A stretch of 64,000 nucleotides of DNA from Bosea sp. RAC05 (lineage in GTDB: Bacteria; Pseudomonadota; Alphaproteobacteria; Rhizobiales; Beijerinckiaceae): assembly GCF_001713455.1 (NCBI RefSeq), contig NZ_CP016463.1:310001-374000 (forward strand). Reading direction: 5' to 3'. A program made the translations under genes and the position numbers. Numbering within the stretch: the stretch's first letter is position 1; every line of letters starts with the position of its first letter. Under the pieces are notes generated by a model. That model saw nothing but the letters and a program-made list of their open reading frames with translations. It did no database searches and was not told the origin of the DNA. Shown here piece after piece: positions 9,386 to 20,730 of the stretch.

Positions 9386-9906
9386 CGAAAGAGACCCTGA
9401 ATGCCGCTGCTCGTCGAGCCGGAGCGACCACCCGAGCCAGAGCCAAACGAGGAACCGGAACCAGACCCACCGATCACGGCGCCGAGCACCTGGTTCAGGT
9501 TGATCGTCTGCGACCCGCCATTGCTGCCGGGGACGCTGAGACCACCGGCGAGCGAACCGATCAGAGACCCGAGATTGGTCGAGCCGCCACCGCCGCCGGA
9601 CATGGCCTGCTTGGCCTGCTGACATGCGAAGTTGAGCACCTGACCCAGAAGGTCCGTCAACTGGGGCGGCTTGAAGAAGATGTCCATGCTGCCCTTCATG
9701 AACTTGTCGAGGCAGGCGATGTTGGAATAGGTGCCCGGCCGACTGGAGAAATTGTTGCTCGCCAGTCCGTTCATGCCGTTCACATAGGTCATGCGGGACT
9801 GATCCATCGCACTCTGGATGTCAGACGAGCATTCGTTGGCATGTGCGATGCTCGACACAGCAATGCTGAGCGCGAGCGTGACGGCTGCAAGAGACCTCAA
9901 CTTCAC
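9382..9906 (-). CDS. exported protein with CLD..M.G..D..F.PPQL motif
   Basis: 174 residues starting at the GTG at 9906, which overlaps the previous stop as GTGA and has GGAGG eight bases upstream. Residues 1-23 form a signal peptide (ending IAHA). The mature protein carries CLDKFMKGSMDIFFKPPQL near residue 70, then a Gly/Ser-rich low-complexity region and the tail SGIQGLFR. The motif and tail are shared with the 356-residue protein two genes downstream, so they are divergent paralogs. The role is unknown; an envelope or secretion-apparatus part is suggested only by the signal peptide and operon. Confidence 0.78.
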   Translation of the reverse strand: MKLRSLAAVTLALSIAVSSIAHANECSSDIQSAMDQSRMTYVNGMNGLASNNFSSRPGTYSNIACLDKFMKGSMDIFFKPPQLTDLLGQVLNFACQQAKQAMSGGGGGSTNLGSLIGSLAGGLSVPGSNGGSQTINLNQVLGAVIGGSGSGSSFGSGSGGRSGSTSSGIQGLFR

Positions 9907-10406
9907 GACAGACCTCCGGTTTGGCCATGGCCGAATTCGATTTCGTAGCGCTGCGCGCTCTGGATCAGGGTCACAGCCGTTTCCCGGCACAGCACCCCAT
10001 AAGCTGCACGCGCGCAGCAGACGCCGGCCAGGGCATCGAAATTCCGCCTGAAATGAGGGACGACCTTGCCCCGCCCGGTCTCGCCGCGGCCAGCATCACC
10101 GCGCCCCTCGTCATCGCTGCCGACAATCGACATCGCGATGATGTGGCAATTGTCCCAGCCACGATGAATCGCCCAGCAAATGATCCGCTGGCGGCGCGCA
10201 CCGCCGATCGCGAGGAAATCATCGACTCGACGCGAGATGACGTCGGCACAGCGCCTCGGCGACACGACGGAAAGCTCGTTCATGATCGATTCGGCGATAT
10301 CGTCCTGCGCGGGATCTGCGTCCTGAGGAACAGCCCATTGCAGGTCCGCGGGCAGCATGTCGCGCCACGCCATCGTTGTCGCTGCGGAGAGATCCAGCCG
10401 CTGCAT
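9903..10406 (-). CDS. hypothetical protein, first gene of the leftward operon
   Basis: 167 residues, no signal peptide. The C-terminal half is cysteine-rich for a cytoplasmic protein (IICWAIHRGWDNC, GVCCARAAYGVLC), which might bind a metal or sit in a membrane-associated complex. I do not recognise the family. It begins the seven-gene operon that runs down to the topoisomerase and shares a divergent intergenic region with the gene at 10504. That region contains a perfect 16-base palindrome. The ribosome site before the ATG is weak (ACCCACC). Confidence 0.65.
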   Translation of the reverse strand: MQRLDLSAATTMAWRDMLPADLQWAVPQDADPAQDDIAESIMNELSVVSPRRCADVISRRVDDFLAIGGARRQRIICWAIHRGWDNCHIIAMSIVGSDDEGRGDAGRGETGRGKVVPHFRRNFDALAGVCCARAAYGVLCRETAVTLIQSAQRYEIEFGHGQTGGLS

Positions 10407-10433
10407 GGTGGGTTTCGAACTCCCAGGCTAACA

Positions 10434-10449
10434 TCGATTCATGAATCGA
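10434..10449. promoter_or_regulatory. 16-bp perfect palindrome between divergent genes
   Basis: TCGATTCATGAATCGA is its own reverse complement and lies between the starts of the leftward operon (10406) and the small gene at 10504. ATCGAT also occurs just downstream at 10453-10458. The position fits an operator controlling one or both units; no binding protein is identified. Confidence 0.5.
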
Positions 10450-10503
10450 GACATCGATCCACAAAGACGGTAGCATCATCACAGGAAAACGAGAAAGAGG
10501 TTT

Positions 10504-10734
10504 GTGGTGAAGGACACATCTATCCTTGACGCTCCGCTGCCGATGGTGCCGCTGTTCGGAACGACCGTCGTCACCGACCGTGCGGCGCCGAGGCTTCCGG
10601 AAGTCGTCGCGATCTATGGGCAGTCGAGCAATCTGGTGGAAGGGCTCGCCCCCGAAGCGCCTGTGCTTGATGACGCCTACGAGCACACCCCGGATTTCGT
10701 CGCCACACCGACGACACCCGCGCCGCGCATGTAA
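10504..10734 (+). CDS. small hypothetical protein with Pro-rich tail
   Basis: 76 residues from a GTG preceded by GAGAAAGAGG, a good ribosome site. Codon third positions are GC-rich like the neighbours, supporting real coding. No domain is evident; the protein is acidic and proline-rich and ends TPTTPAPRM. That tail resembles the PxP ends found on many unrelated proteins here. It stands alone between the divergent operon and the GapR gene. Confidence 0.6.
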   Translation: MVKDTSILDAPLPMVPLFGTTVVTDRAAPRLPEVVAIYGQSSNLVEGLAPEAPVLDDAYEHTPDFVATPTTPAPRM

Positions 10735-10775
10735 GGACCGCCTGCATGGATCGTGGATAAGCGTTGAAAATCGAA

Positions 10776-10820
10776 GGATTGGAATTGACGATTCGCGGTC
10801 CGATCGTCCAAGGATTGGCT
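10776..10820. repeat. two AAGGATTGG direct repeats upstream of gapR
   Basis: AAGGATTGG occurs at 10776-10784 and again at 10812-10820, 36 bases apart, upstream of the GapR gene. A TTGACG lies between them at 10787-10792. The repeats match the half-site of the dyad found elsewhere in the window (AAGGA, often AAGGATTG), but here they are in direct rather than inverted order. Confidence 0.45.
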
Positions 10821-10884
10821 CGCATCAACGCAGATCAGCGTCCGTGTCGGACTGGTCTTCAACAGCAGAGAGAGTCACACAGAC

Positions 10885-11127
10885 ATGGATGATCCGATCG
10901 CGGGCGACCAGCTCAAGAGCATCGTGGAGCGCATCGAGCGCCTCGAGGAAGAGAAGAAGACCATCGCCGACGACATCAAGGAGGTCTATGCCGAGGCGAA
11001 GGGCAACGGCTACGACGTCAAGGTGCTGCGCAAGGTCATCGCCATCCGCAAGCGTGACGCCAACGAGCGCGCCGAAGAGGAAGCGATCCTCGATCTCTAC
11101 CTGCAGGCCGTCGGCGAGAGCGCCTGA
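10885..11127 (+). CDS. gapR: GapR family nucleoid-associated protein
   Basis: 80 residues matching the DUF2312/UPF0335 family across their whole length. The protein shows the helical [27 protein letters not shown] and [11 protein letters not shown] blocks that define it. GapR in Caulobacter binds AT-rich, overtwisted DNA and helps topoisomerases remove positive supercoils during replication. A copy here, near SSB, topoisomerase and NrdJ genes, fits an element that manages its own replication topology. A strong terminator follows at 11165-11192. Confidence 0.92.
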   Translation: MDDPIAGDQLKSIVERIERLEEEKKTIADDIKEVYAEAKGNGYDVKVLRKVIAIRKRDANERAEEEAILDLYLQAVGESA

Positions 11128-11164
11128 CACGACCTCGGCAGCCTCAAGCAACTGCATCTCTATG

Positions 11165-11192
11165 AAAGCCCGGCCGCTAGGCCGGGCTTTTT
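11165..11192 (+). terminator. intrinsic terminator after gapR
   Basis: An 11-base perfect stem AAAGCCCGGCC/GGCCGGGCTTT with a GCTA loop is followed by TT. It ends the gapR transcript and isolates the ssb promoter region. Confidence 0.9.
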
Positions 11193-11252
11193 GCTGTGTC
11201 GCATCGGTCTTTGGCTCAAGCATGCTAAGTGACGTTTTTCGGGGATGATGGA

Positions 11253-11274
11253 AAGGAACGATCCAACAGTCCTT
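11253..11274. promoter_or_regulatory. AAGGA-N12-TCCTT dyad upstream of ssb
   Basis: Both five-base half-sites are exact. The right half reads on as TCCTTGTGACGG, so it abuts a possible -35 (TTGTGA). It is 63 bases before the ssb start and after the gapR terminator. One of nine related sites in the window. Confidence 0.6.
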
Positions 11275-11337
11275 GTGACGGTCACGGCGACCTGAAAGTC
11301 TGACCACCCAAGATCACCGTCAGCGATTCGGAATTCC

Positions 11338-12255
11338 ATGACGCTCCCGTTCCCCTCTCTCAATCACGTCCACCTGATCGGAAAGCTCGATCGGCAGCCT
11401 CAGGTCGAGGCGGATGGCAAGCGCAGGATCACGACCCTCGCCGTCATGACCATGGACGACGACGCCGACAGAACCCATCGCGTCGTTGTCTATGAGGAAA
11501 TGCTGGTGCAGCCGATCTTCGATGCGCTGGTGGTCGGCAGCATCGTGCAGGTCATCGGACAGCTGGATTTCGACGAGAAGGGCACCTTCGTTTCGGTGCC
11601 GGCGCGTCGCGGCTGCGACCTGCAACTTCTGGCGCCAGCCATCGAAGGCGATGCCCGTGCAGCATCGTCCACCGAGAGAAGGGCGCAGCCCATCGTCGTG
11701 CGTCAGGATGTGCCGCCGAAGGCTGCCGGCGCAGCGGCGCAGCACTCGACTGTGGCGACCCCGCAAGCCCAGGGTCAGGACGCAGGTAGCGCAGCCGCTC
11801 AGCCGGGGCAGTCCAGGCCTGGTTCCACCCACACGCCCCCGACATCTTCTCCCCCGCCGACGCGTCCGGCTCCCGGTGGACGCCCAGGTGGCCTTGCCGC
11901 CGTCGCCGGTGCGGCATCGCCATCCAACGATGACGACATTCATGACGACGGTCGCGATCCGCCCGACAGCTCGGACGACGCCACGTCGGGAGCGACACGG
12001 CCCGAGCAGGCTGCTTCCCAGGTCAGTCGGCCGGGTTCTGGCCTGGCCGGCGTAGCCAGCGCTGCCCGGCCTGGATCCCCGCCGCCCCGCCCGGCGCCCG
12101 GCGGGCCGCGTCCCGCACCTGCCGCTCCCCCGCCTGTCAATGGCGTCGCGAGGCCCGCTCCTCCGGCCCGCCCAGGCGCCGCTCGTCCTGGCAGCCCGGC
12201 GCCTGTGAACCGTCCCACCGTCCCGCCGGAGTTCGCCGACGACATACCGTTCTGA
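11338..12255 (+). CDS. ssb: single-stranded DNA-binding protein with long disordered tail
   Basis: 305 residues. The first about 105 residues form an OB-fold typical of SSB (NHVHLIGKLDRQPQ, THRVVVYEE, GSIVQVIGQLDFDEKGTF). About 190 Pro/Ala/Gly/Arg-rich residues follow, and the protein ends PEFADDIPF, the acidic DDIPF tip that SSB uses to recruit repair and replication partners. Usual SSB is 150-180 aa, so the linker is exceptionally long. It likely coats single-stranded DNA during element replication or transfer. The start is the ATG at 11338; no strong ribosome site is seen. Confidence 0.9.
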   Translation: MTLPFPSLNHVHLIGKLDRQPQVEADGKRRITTLAVMTMDDDADRTHRVVVYEEMLVQPIFDALVVGSIVQVIGQLDFDEKGTFVSVPARRGCDLQLLAPAIEGDARAASSTERRAQPIVVRQDVPPKAAGAAAQHSTVATPQAQGQDAGSAAAQPGQSRPGSTHTPPTSSPPPTRPAPGGRPGGLAAVAGAASPSNDDDIHDDGRDPPDSSDDATSGATRPEQAASQVSRPGSGLAGVASAARPGSPPPRPAPGGPRPAPAAPPPVNGVARPAPPARPGAARPGSPAPVNRPTVPPEFADDIPF

Positions 12256-12288
12256 TGTGCCTGTAATATCAGTGACTTAGCAGATATT

Positions 12289-12308
12289 CAGGAAGTTATG
12301 ACTTCCTG
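12289..12308. promoter_or_regulatory. 8-bp inverted repeat just upstream of methylase gene
   Basis: CAGGAAGT-TATG-ACTTCCTG is a perfect 8+8 inverted repeat ten bases before the methylase start and 33 bases after the ssb stop. It has no T run, so an operator or an mRNA hairpin near the ribosome site is more likely than a terminator. Confidence 0.5.
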
Positions 12309-12317
12309 CAAGAGGGT

Positions 12318-13148
12318 ATGATGGCCAAGCCGAAGAACAAGGGAACGACGTCGCATGCTGTCATGGCACAACGCCATGAAGCTGCCGACAGTCTCGATTT
12401 CTTTCCCACGCCACCCTGGGCCACACGCGCCTTCTTCGAGGACGTCTTTCTGGAGAAGCAGGGGTTTCCGTCAAACCATACGACCTGGAGAACCCGGCCG
12501 TGGTTTGGATCTCATCAGCTTCATGATGGCGATGGCCCGATCCCCGGGCTTTCGATCTGGGACCCGGCCGCCGGCGAGGGACACATGACCGAGGTCCAGC
12601 GGGAGTATGTCGGCGAGGTCTACGCCTCCGACGTCTTCGACTATGGGAAGGGGTACGACCTGGGGTCGTTTGTCGGCCAGGGCGCCGATATCGCCCGCCT
12701 GCCGAAGCCGGTCGACCTGATCGTGACCAATCCGCCCTTCAATCTGGCTGTTGACTTCGTGGAGCGCGGCCTGGAGGAAGCCAAGATGGCCGTCGCGATG
12801 CTGCTGCGCACCGTATGGGTCGAGGGCAAGGACCGCTACAATCGGCTCTTCCTGCCGCGCCAGCCGGATCTCATCGCGCAGTATTCGGAACGCGTTCCGA
12901 TGACGAAGGGTGGCTGGGATCCCGACGCCAGCACGGCTACGGCTTACGCCTGGTTCATCTGGATCACCGACCCGAAGTTCCGCGGCGTCCCCTCCTTCCC
13001 CGGCATCACGCCAACAATGTGGATCCCGTACGGCGCCGAGCGTCGTTACACGAAGATCGACGACCGGGCCCGGTTCGCGCGCATCAAGCCGCCCGAGCCG
13101 GTCGACGAGAGCTATCTCGGACTTTTCGATCCGGCGCCGTCGATGTGA
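12318..13148 (+). CDS. SAM-dependent DNA (adenine) methyltransferase-like protein
   Basis: 276 residues. It opens with the DFFPTPPWATRAFFE segment common in phage and plasmid DNA methylases. The AdoMet motif I is WDPAAGEGH (residues 81-89) and the catalytic NPPF motif is at 138-141 (VTNPPFN), typical of N6-adenine or N4-cytosine methylases. The small size and absence of a clear target-recognition domain leave the specificity open; it could also be a catalytically reduced homologue. No restriction endonuclease is adjacent. Two ATGs (12318, 12321) follow AGAGGG; the second has the better spacing. It ends FDPAPSM. Confidence 0.8.
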   Translation: MMAKPKNKGTTSHAVMAQRHEAADSLDFFPTPPWATRAFFEDVFLEKQGFPSNHTTWRTRPWFGSHQLHDGDGPIPGLSIWDPAAGEGHMTEVQREYVGEVYASDVFDYGKGYDLGSFVGQGADIARLPKPVDLIVTNPPFNLAVDFVERGLEEAKMAVAMLLRTVWVEGKDRYNRLFLPRQPDLIAQYSERVPMTKGGWDPDASTATAYAWFIWITDPKFRGVPSFPGITPTMWIPYGAERRYTKIDDRARFARIKPPEPVDESYLGLFDPAPSM

Positions 13149-13218
13149 TCGCGCTCTGGAGCAGAAATCCGGGGATTGCGACTCCACCCTCATTTCGCCG
13201 GATACGGCTCGGTGGCAC

Positions 13219-13241
13219 AAGGACTGGTATCAACAATCCTT
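13219..13241. promoter_or_regulatory. AAGGA-N13-TCCTT dyad upstream of nrdJ
   Basis: Half-sites are exact but the spacer is 13 rather than 12. Extended halves AAGGACTG and CAATCCTT match at 7 of 8. The right half overlaps the TTGAAC -35 of the probable nrdJ promoter. Confidence 0.55.
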
Positions 13242-13268
13242 GAACGGCAGGGCCGCATACAAGATTTA
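13240..13268 (+). promoter_or_regulatory. probable nrdJ promoter
   Basis: TTGAAC at 13240-13245, a 17-base spacer, then GATTTA at 13263-13268. The leader to the nrdJ start is about 120 bases. I looked for a cobalamin riboswitch in this leader and did not find a B12 box. Confidence 0.45.
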
Positions 13269-13393
13269 GTGTTTTGCGCTTTCATACGACTCGTTCAAGG
13301 TCATCGACCTGAGCAACGATTCGTTCTCAAGTTCCATCGATCAATTCGAGCGATCCATAGGGATGGATTGTTCAGTCCCACACGAGGTTCTCC

Positions 13394-17095
<3,702 letters not shown>

Positions 17096-17158
17096 GACAT
17101 TGAAATATAACGAGAAAACGATTTTTAACACTCAGCTTTCTCGTTGACAGCAACCTCC

Positions 17159-17188
17159 AAAGAGCCCGGCGGAAACGTCGGGCTCTTT
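17159..17188 (+). terminator. intrinsic terminator after nrdJ
   Basis: A ten-base perfect stem AAAGAGCCCG/CGGGCTCTTT encloses a ten-base GC/GA-rich loop, with TTT at its end. It lies 64 bases after the nrdJ stop. Confidence 0.85.
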
Positions 17189-17245
17189 GCGCTTCATGAG
17201 GCAATGCTACGACCCGAATGAGCTTGTGCGCACCTCCTGATCTCC

Positions 17246-17260
17246 GGGTAGGCGCTACCC
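17246..17260. promoter_or_regulatory. GGGTAG-GCG-CTACCC inverted repeat
   Basis: A perfect 6+6 inverted repeat with a three-base centre sits 80 bases before the start of the gene at 17340, in a promoter-like region after the nrdJ terminator. CAAGGATCA follows at 17271. A possible operator; no -10 was identified with confidence. Confidence 0.35.
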
Positions 17261-17339
17261 TGGTTGCTTTCAAGGATCAGGGTCAGTGTGGAAGTCGAAT
17301 CGCAGTCGCCAGATGCGGCTGGATCTAGGACGAGCTTCT

Positions 17340-17960
17340 ATGACGAACAGGCCGACCAGCACCCAGGACATTCTCACTGGCGCGCAGCATATTGCTTCCT
17401 TCCAGCTCTCGGCCCCGCGAATGAGGGAGTTCGGACTCTCGCCCGTCGGCGTTGTCAGCCTGAAAAAGCTCAAGGACCAGGATGCGGACTATGTCGCCAT
17501 TCTCAACGGACCAAGGCCCGCGCAGACCGAGATACTCGGATACTCCGACGACCTGGCGAAGATGATCGACGCCTGCTCGTCAATCGCGTCGCGTGAACAC
17601 GAGCGCGATGCTGATGGGAAGGTACGGCTGGTCACCGGCGCGGAGCTCAAGGAGCGCTTCGCGGCCCTGGCACCTGACAACTCACCCATCGAGCTGTCGC
17701 AGGCCCAGATCACCTGCGCGATCACCTATGCTGAAGGCGATTTCGCCCATTTGGTCGAGCTCGCCCAGACGAGCGGCAGGCTTTACGAAAAAGAGCTCGC
17801 CGGCTGCGGTGACAGCCTATTCCGATTTCTGATGCGCGAGCTCGATCCGCGGGAAGACTGCAGCAACAGCGAGGAGGCGGTGTCCCGGCTCGATCGGGCC
17901 ATCATGGACATCATGAAGGTCAAGTTCGCCGTCGAGGACACACCGACACCTCAGCCTTGA
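17340..17960 (+). CDS. hypothetical protein, LMRELDPREDC family (copy 1)
   Basis: 206 residues from the ATG at 17340 (GGACGAGC upstream). It is clearly paralogous to the 206-residue gene at 18700. Shared blocks include IELSQ, YAEGDFAHLVELAQTSGRLYEK and, most strikingly, FLMRELDPREDC near the C-terminus. The family is unknown to me; the conserved Arg/Glu/Asp/Cys block could be catalytic or a binding face. It is soluble, with no signal peptide, and ends TPTPQP. It starts a three-gene rightward operon with an unrelated gene between the two paralogs. Confidence 0.75.
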   Translation: MTNRPTSTQDILTGAQHIASFQLSAPRMREFGLSPVGVVSLKKLKDQDADYVAILNGPRPAQTEILGYSDDLAKMIDACSSIASREHERDADGKVRLVTGAELKERFAALAPDNSPIELSQAQITCAITYAEGDFAHLVELAQTSGRLYEKELAGCGDSLFRFLMRELDPREDCSNSEEAVSRLDRAIMDIMKVKFAVEDTPTPQP

Positions 17961-18012
17961 GGCAGTCCATACCCGACACCAAGACCCACGCGTTCGCAGG
18001 CCGGAGCCCGTC

Positions 18013-18696
18013 ATGACCTCCCAGAAATTCCGCTTCGTCGTGAAGGTCCCTGAGAACAGGGTGCACGAAGACATCGACGCCAATGGCTGCATCGAGACTT
18101 TCGTCGAGCTGGACCCCCAGGTCGAGCTGCTCGATCAGCTCGAAGATGCCATGCGGACGGCACAGAAGAATGTCGCCTCCCGTTTCGTGGACTATGATGA
18201 GATCAACAACGACAGTCGCTATCTCGACGAACTCGATCGCCATTGCGAGGAGCAGGTGATCATTTCCCTCCAGATTGGCGACGCGGCCGACAAGCGCGTT
18301 CGCTGGTCTGCGGAAGCCCATCATTCCGAGGACATCGAGGAAGGTACCTGGCTGGACGCTGTCATGGCTGCCAGTGACGAGGAAGCCGACCTGATCATGC
18401 GCTTCGAGATGGCCAAGGGGTTCGACGTCCCTGGCAAGGACAAGGGTGTCGGGTTCGATCAGGACAGCCTCAAGAGGACATCGATCTCAAGTTTCGTAGG
18501 AACGATGGCCGAGGTCGTGCCGATCAGCGTGTTCAAGGAGCCTATCTCTCTGGAAGATTTCCGCGCCAAGGTCGCGATCATGGTCCGCGCCGCGCACGCC
18601 GAGGGACTCGATATCGACGGCCTTGCCGATGTCACCGATCTGCTGCGAGAATTCGGCGATGACGTGGAGCCGGCTCGCACCCCTGGCATGGGCTGA
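18013..18696 (+). CDS. hypothetical acidic protein, 227 aa
   Basis: An unrecognised acidic, soluble protein between the two paralogous LMRELDPREDC genes: 52 bases after the first and three bases before the second, so probably co-transcribed. The N-terminal 75 residues look like a small alpha/beta domain (FRFVVKVPENRV, FVELDPQVELLDQLEDAM). The C-terminal 60 residues are helical with DFRAKVAIMVRAAHAEG. It ends ARTPGMG, resembling the APGMH end of the gene at 52053. Confidence 0.7.
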   Translation: MTSQKFRFVVKVPENRVHEDIDANGCIETFVELDPQVELLDQLEDAMRTAQKNVASRFVDYDEINNDSRYLDELDRHCEEQVIISLQIGDAADKRVRWSAEAHHSEDIEEGTWLDAVMAASDEEADLIMRFEMAKGFDVPGKDKGVGFDQDSLKRTSISSFVGTMAEVVPISVFKEPISLEDFRAKVAIMVRAAHAEGLDIDGLADVTDLLREFGDDVEPARTPGMG

Positions 18697-18699
18697 GGC

Positions 18700-19320
18700 A
18701 TGACAATCGGAGCAACGAAAAAGCTCTCGCTGGAAGGCTCCAGCGTGGCGGCCGCATTCTTGCTGTCGATGCCGCGGCAGCGAGACTTTCGGCATCTCGA
18801 TGATCCGATCGTCCAAGTGCATGCCCTGAAGGGCCAGCCTGCAGACTTCGCGGCTATCGTGCGAAGCAGGGCGACAGGAGCCTATGAGCTTCTGGGTACA
18901 TCCGATGACTTCTCTGGCCTGATCCGTCTGTGTTCACAGCTGGCCAGTCAGGACATCGAAGTTACCGCTGACGGAACAAAGCGGATCATCCCGTCATCGG
19001 AGATCCGCGCGGGTTTCCGGAAGCTCGAAATCCTCGACCTTCCGCTGGAACTGTCGCAGCCGCAGAAGGCTTGCCTCGATGTCTATGCCGGCGGAGAGTA
19101 CGCAGGCCTCGTCGAAACAGCTTCGCAGAGCGCCAGGCTTTTCGATAAGGCCCTGCGCGCCACCGGCGACACGTTCCTGATCTATCTGATGCGGGAGCTC
19201 GATCCGCGCGAGGATTGCGACAGCACCATCATCGGCCAGGAGCGTATCGCTGCAGCCATCGCAGACCTCAACCGGATCCTGTCAGCCGTGCCGGACGAGA
19301 CAACGGCCCCAACCCCCTAG
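18700..19320 (+). CDS. hypothetical protein, LMRELDPREDC family (copy 2)
   Basis: 206 residues, the same length as its paralog at 17340. It shares LELSQ, YAGGEYAGLVETASQSARLFDK and YLMRELDPREDC; elsewhere the two copies are strongly diverged, so the duplication is old. It lacks any domain I recognise. It begins three bases after the previous stop and ends TTAPTP. Its TAG stop overlaps the TAG of the convergent gene (CTAG at 19317-19320), so there is no room for a terminator between them. Confidence 0.75.
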   Translation: MTIGATKKLSLEGSSVAAAFLLSMPRQRDFRHLDDPIVQVHALKGQPADFAAIVRSRATGAYELLGTSDDFSGLIRLCSQLASQDIEVTADGTKRIIPSSEIRAGFRKLEILDLPLELSQPQKACLDVYAGGEYAGLVETASQSARLFDKALRATGDTFLIYLMRELDPREDCDSTIIGQERIAAAIADLNRILSAVPDETTAPTP

Positions 19321-20177
19321 TTCGGGCTGGAGACCGCCTGCTGGGGCGCTCTGCGCCATTGTGAGGGGTCAAGGCCACCCAGATGGCCAACCTGGTCGAG
19401 AAGGCGCAGGACGTGGCGCTTCTGCGCCGGGATCTGGGTATCGTGGTCGGGAGCATCAGGCATGGCGTCGACTTCCATAGCCAAGCTGTCGAGGAGATCC
19501 TGAGCGAGCTCTCGATCGCGGTAGGCGACGAGATCTCCGTCAGCGCATGACAGGACGAGCTGACCGTCTTCGCGCTCGTCGACCTCGAACAGCACCGAGG
19601 CTCCACAGAGCGCATATCGCAACCCGATGTCGTGGCCAGTCCTCGGCGATGTCACGTATCGCGTGGTGATGACGGTCTCGATCAGCCGGGCTGCATCGCT
19701 GGGATGCCCGCGACTGTCGACGAGGTAAACGGTCAGGCCAGGATCGAGCACGGGCGGGCAGACGACGTCGTCTTGCAGGCGGACAAACGTCACAGGAACG
19801 GCGCCGGCAGCGATGGCCCGAGCCTCCTTGAGACGAAGGCTGAGCGCGGCCTCTGTCTGGATCAGGCCGATCTCTCGTTCTCGAAAGAACATCGTATTGC
19901 GTGCCAGCCAGAGCCTGAAGCGCACCACGGGGCTCGACAGCAGGGCTTGCGCGCTCGCGATGTCACGTTCGGCAGACCGGCGGGCCAGGGCCCTGACATG
20001 GGCAGCGGCCTCGACCTCAGAGCCGAACATCTTGATCGTCGGGCTTGGCGATTTTCGGCTGTCACCCGGCATCTCGACGATCGGCTGCTGCCAATCCCCC
20101 TTATGGGCGTAGGTAACGCCGAGCTGCTGGATGATTTCCCGGCGACCCATCGGCCGAGCCGTTACGTTCGCGGACAC
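19317..20177 (-). CDS. hypothetical protein, 286 aa
   Basis: An unrecognised soluble protein. The N-terminal 130 residues are helical and arginine-rich (SEVEAAAHVRALARRSAERDIASAQ split by loops). Residues about 135-220 are beta-rich (VPVTFVRLQDDVVC, VLFEVDE, LVLSCADGDLVAYRD). It follows the MucR-type regulator gene by ten bases and is probably in the same operon. It overlaps the stop of the convergent paralog gene by three bases. Confidence 0.7.
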   Translation of the reverse strand: MSANVTARPMGRREIIQQLGVTYAHKGDWQQPIVEMPGDSRKSPSPTIKMFGSEVEAAAHVRALARRSAERDIASAQALLSSPVVRFRLWLARNTMFFREREIGLIQTEAALSLRLKEARAIAAGAVPVTFVRLQDDVVCPPVLDPGLTVYLVDSRGHPSDAARLIETVITTRYVTSPRTGHDIGLRYALCGASVLFEVDEREDGQLVLSCADGDLVAYRDRELAQDLLDSLAMEVDAMPDAPDHDTQIPAQKRHVLRLLDQVGHLGGLDPSQWRRAPQQAVSSPN

Positions 20178-20187
20178 GAGCGACCCT

Positions 20188-20610
20188 TCAGCCTTTCGGG
20201 CGACCCAGGCCGATCGTGCGCGCGAGCTCGCTGCGCCGCATCGAATAGTTCGGCGCCGTCATCGGATAGTCGACGGGCAGGCCCCATTTGGCCCGGTACT
20301 GCTCCGGCGTGAGGTTGTACTTCACACGCAGGTGCCGCCTGAGAGACTGGAACTTCTGCCCGTCCTCGAGGCAGATCAGGTGCTCGGGATGGACCGACTT
20401 CTTGACGGGAACGGCCGGCACCAGCGGAGCGGCCTCGACTGGCTCTGCCGGACGGGCCGAGAGCCCCGCCAGTGAGCGATGCACATCGTCGATGATTGCA
20501 GGCAATTCCGAGCCCTGAATTCGGTTCGACCCGACATAGGCAGCCACGATGCGAGCCGTGCAGTCGACGATGAAACCGGTCTCTTCGGGGGAGTTCAGCT
20601 GAGCACTCAT
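20188..20610 (-). CDS. MucR/Ros-type zinc-finger transcriptional regulator
   Basis: 140 residues from the ATG at 20610 (AAGGAA upstream). The C-terminal two thirds match the MucR/Ros family: LICLEDGQKFQSLRRHL, then LTPEQYRAKWGL, DYPMTAPNY and the final SELARTIGLGR. These alphaproteobacterial regulators bind AT-rich promoters and often silence transferred genes or control exopolysaccharide and virulence. The first finger Cys pair is degenerate (only C in ICLEDG), as in many MucR homologues. It is followed by an unknown gene ten bases on. It is one candidate for binding the repeated intergenic dyads. Confidence 0.9.
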   Translation of the reverse strand: MSAQLNSPEETGFIVDCTARIVAAYVGSNRIQGSELPAIIDDVHRSLAGLSARPAEPVEAAPLVPAVPVKKSVHPEHLICLEDGQKFQSLRRHLRVKYNLTPEQYRAKWGLPVDYPMTAPNYSMRRSELARTIGLGRPKG

Positions 20611-20730
20611 AAAGTCGTTCTTCCTTTTCGTCGGCACGGGTCAACTAGACCATGTCGGCCTCTGTGCAGGAAGAACGTGTCCACCATTTGGCTGCCGGCT
20701 CGGGCAGATTGACGTGGATTGAGATGCCGC

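Noticed and set aside
13149..13393. Possible cobalamin riboswitch in the nrdJ leader
   Set aside because: No B12 box or conserved core was found; only a promoter and the dyad are visible.
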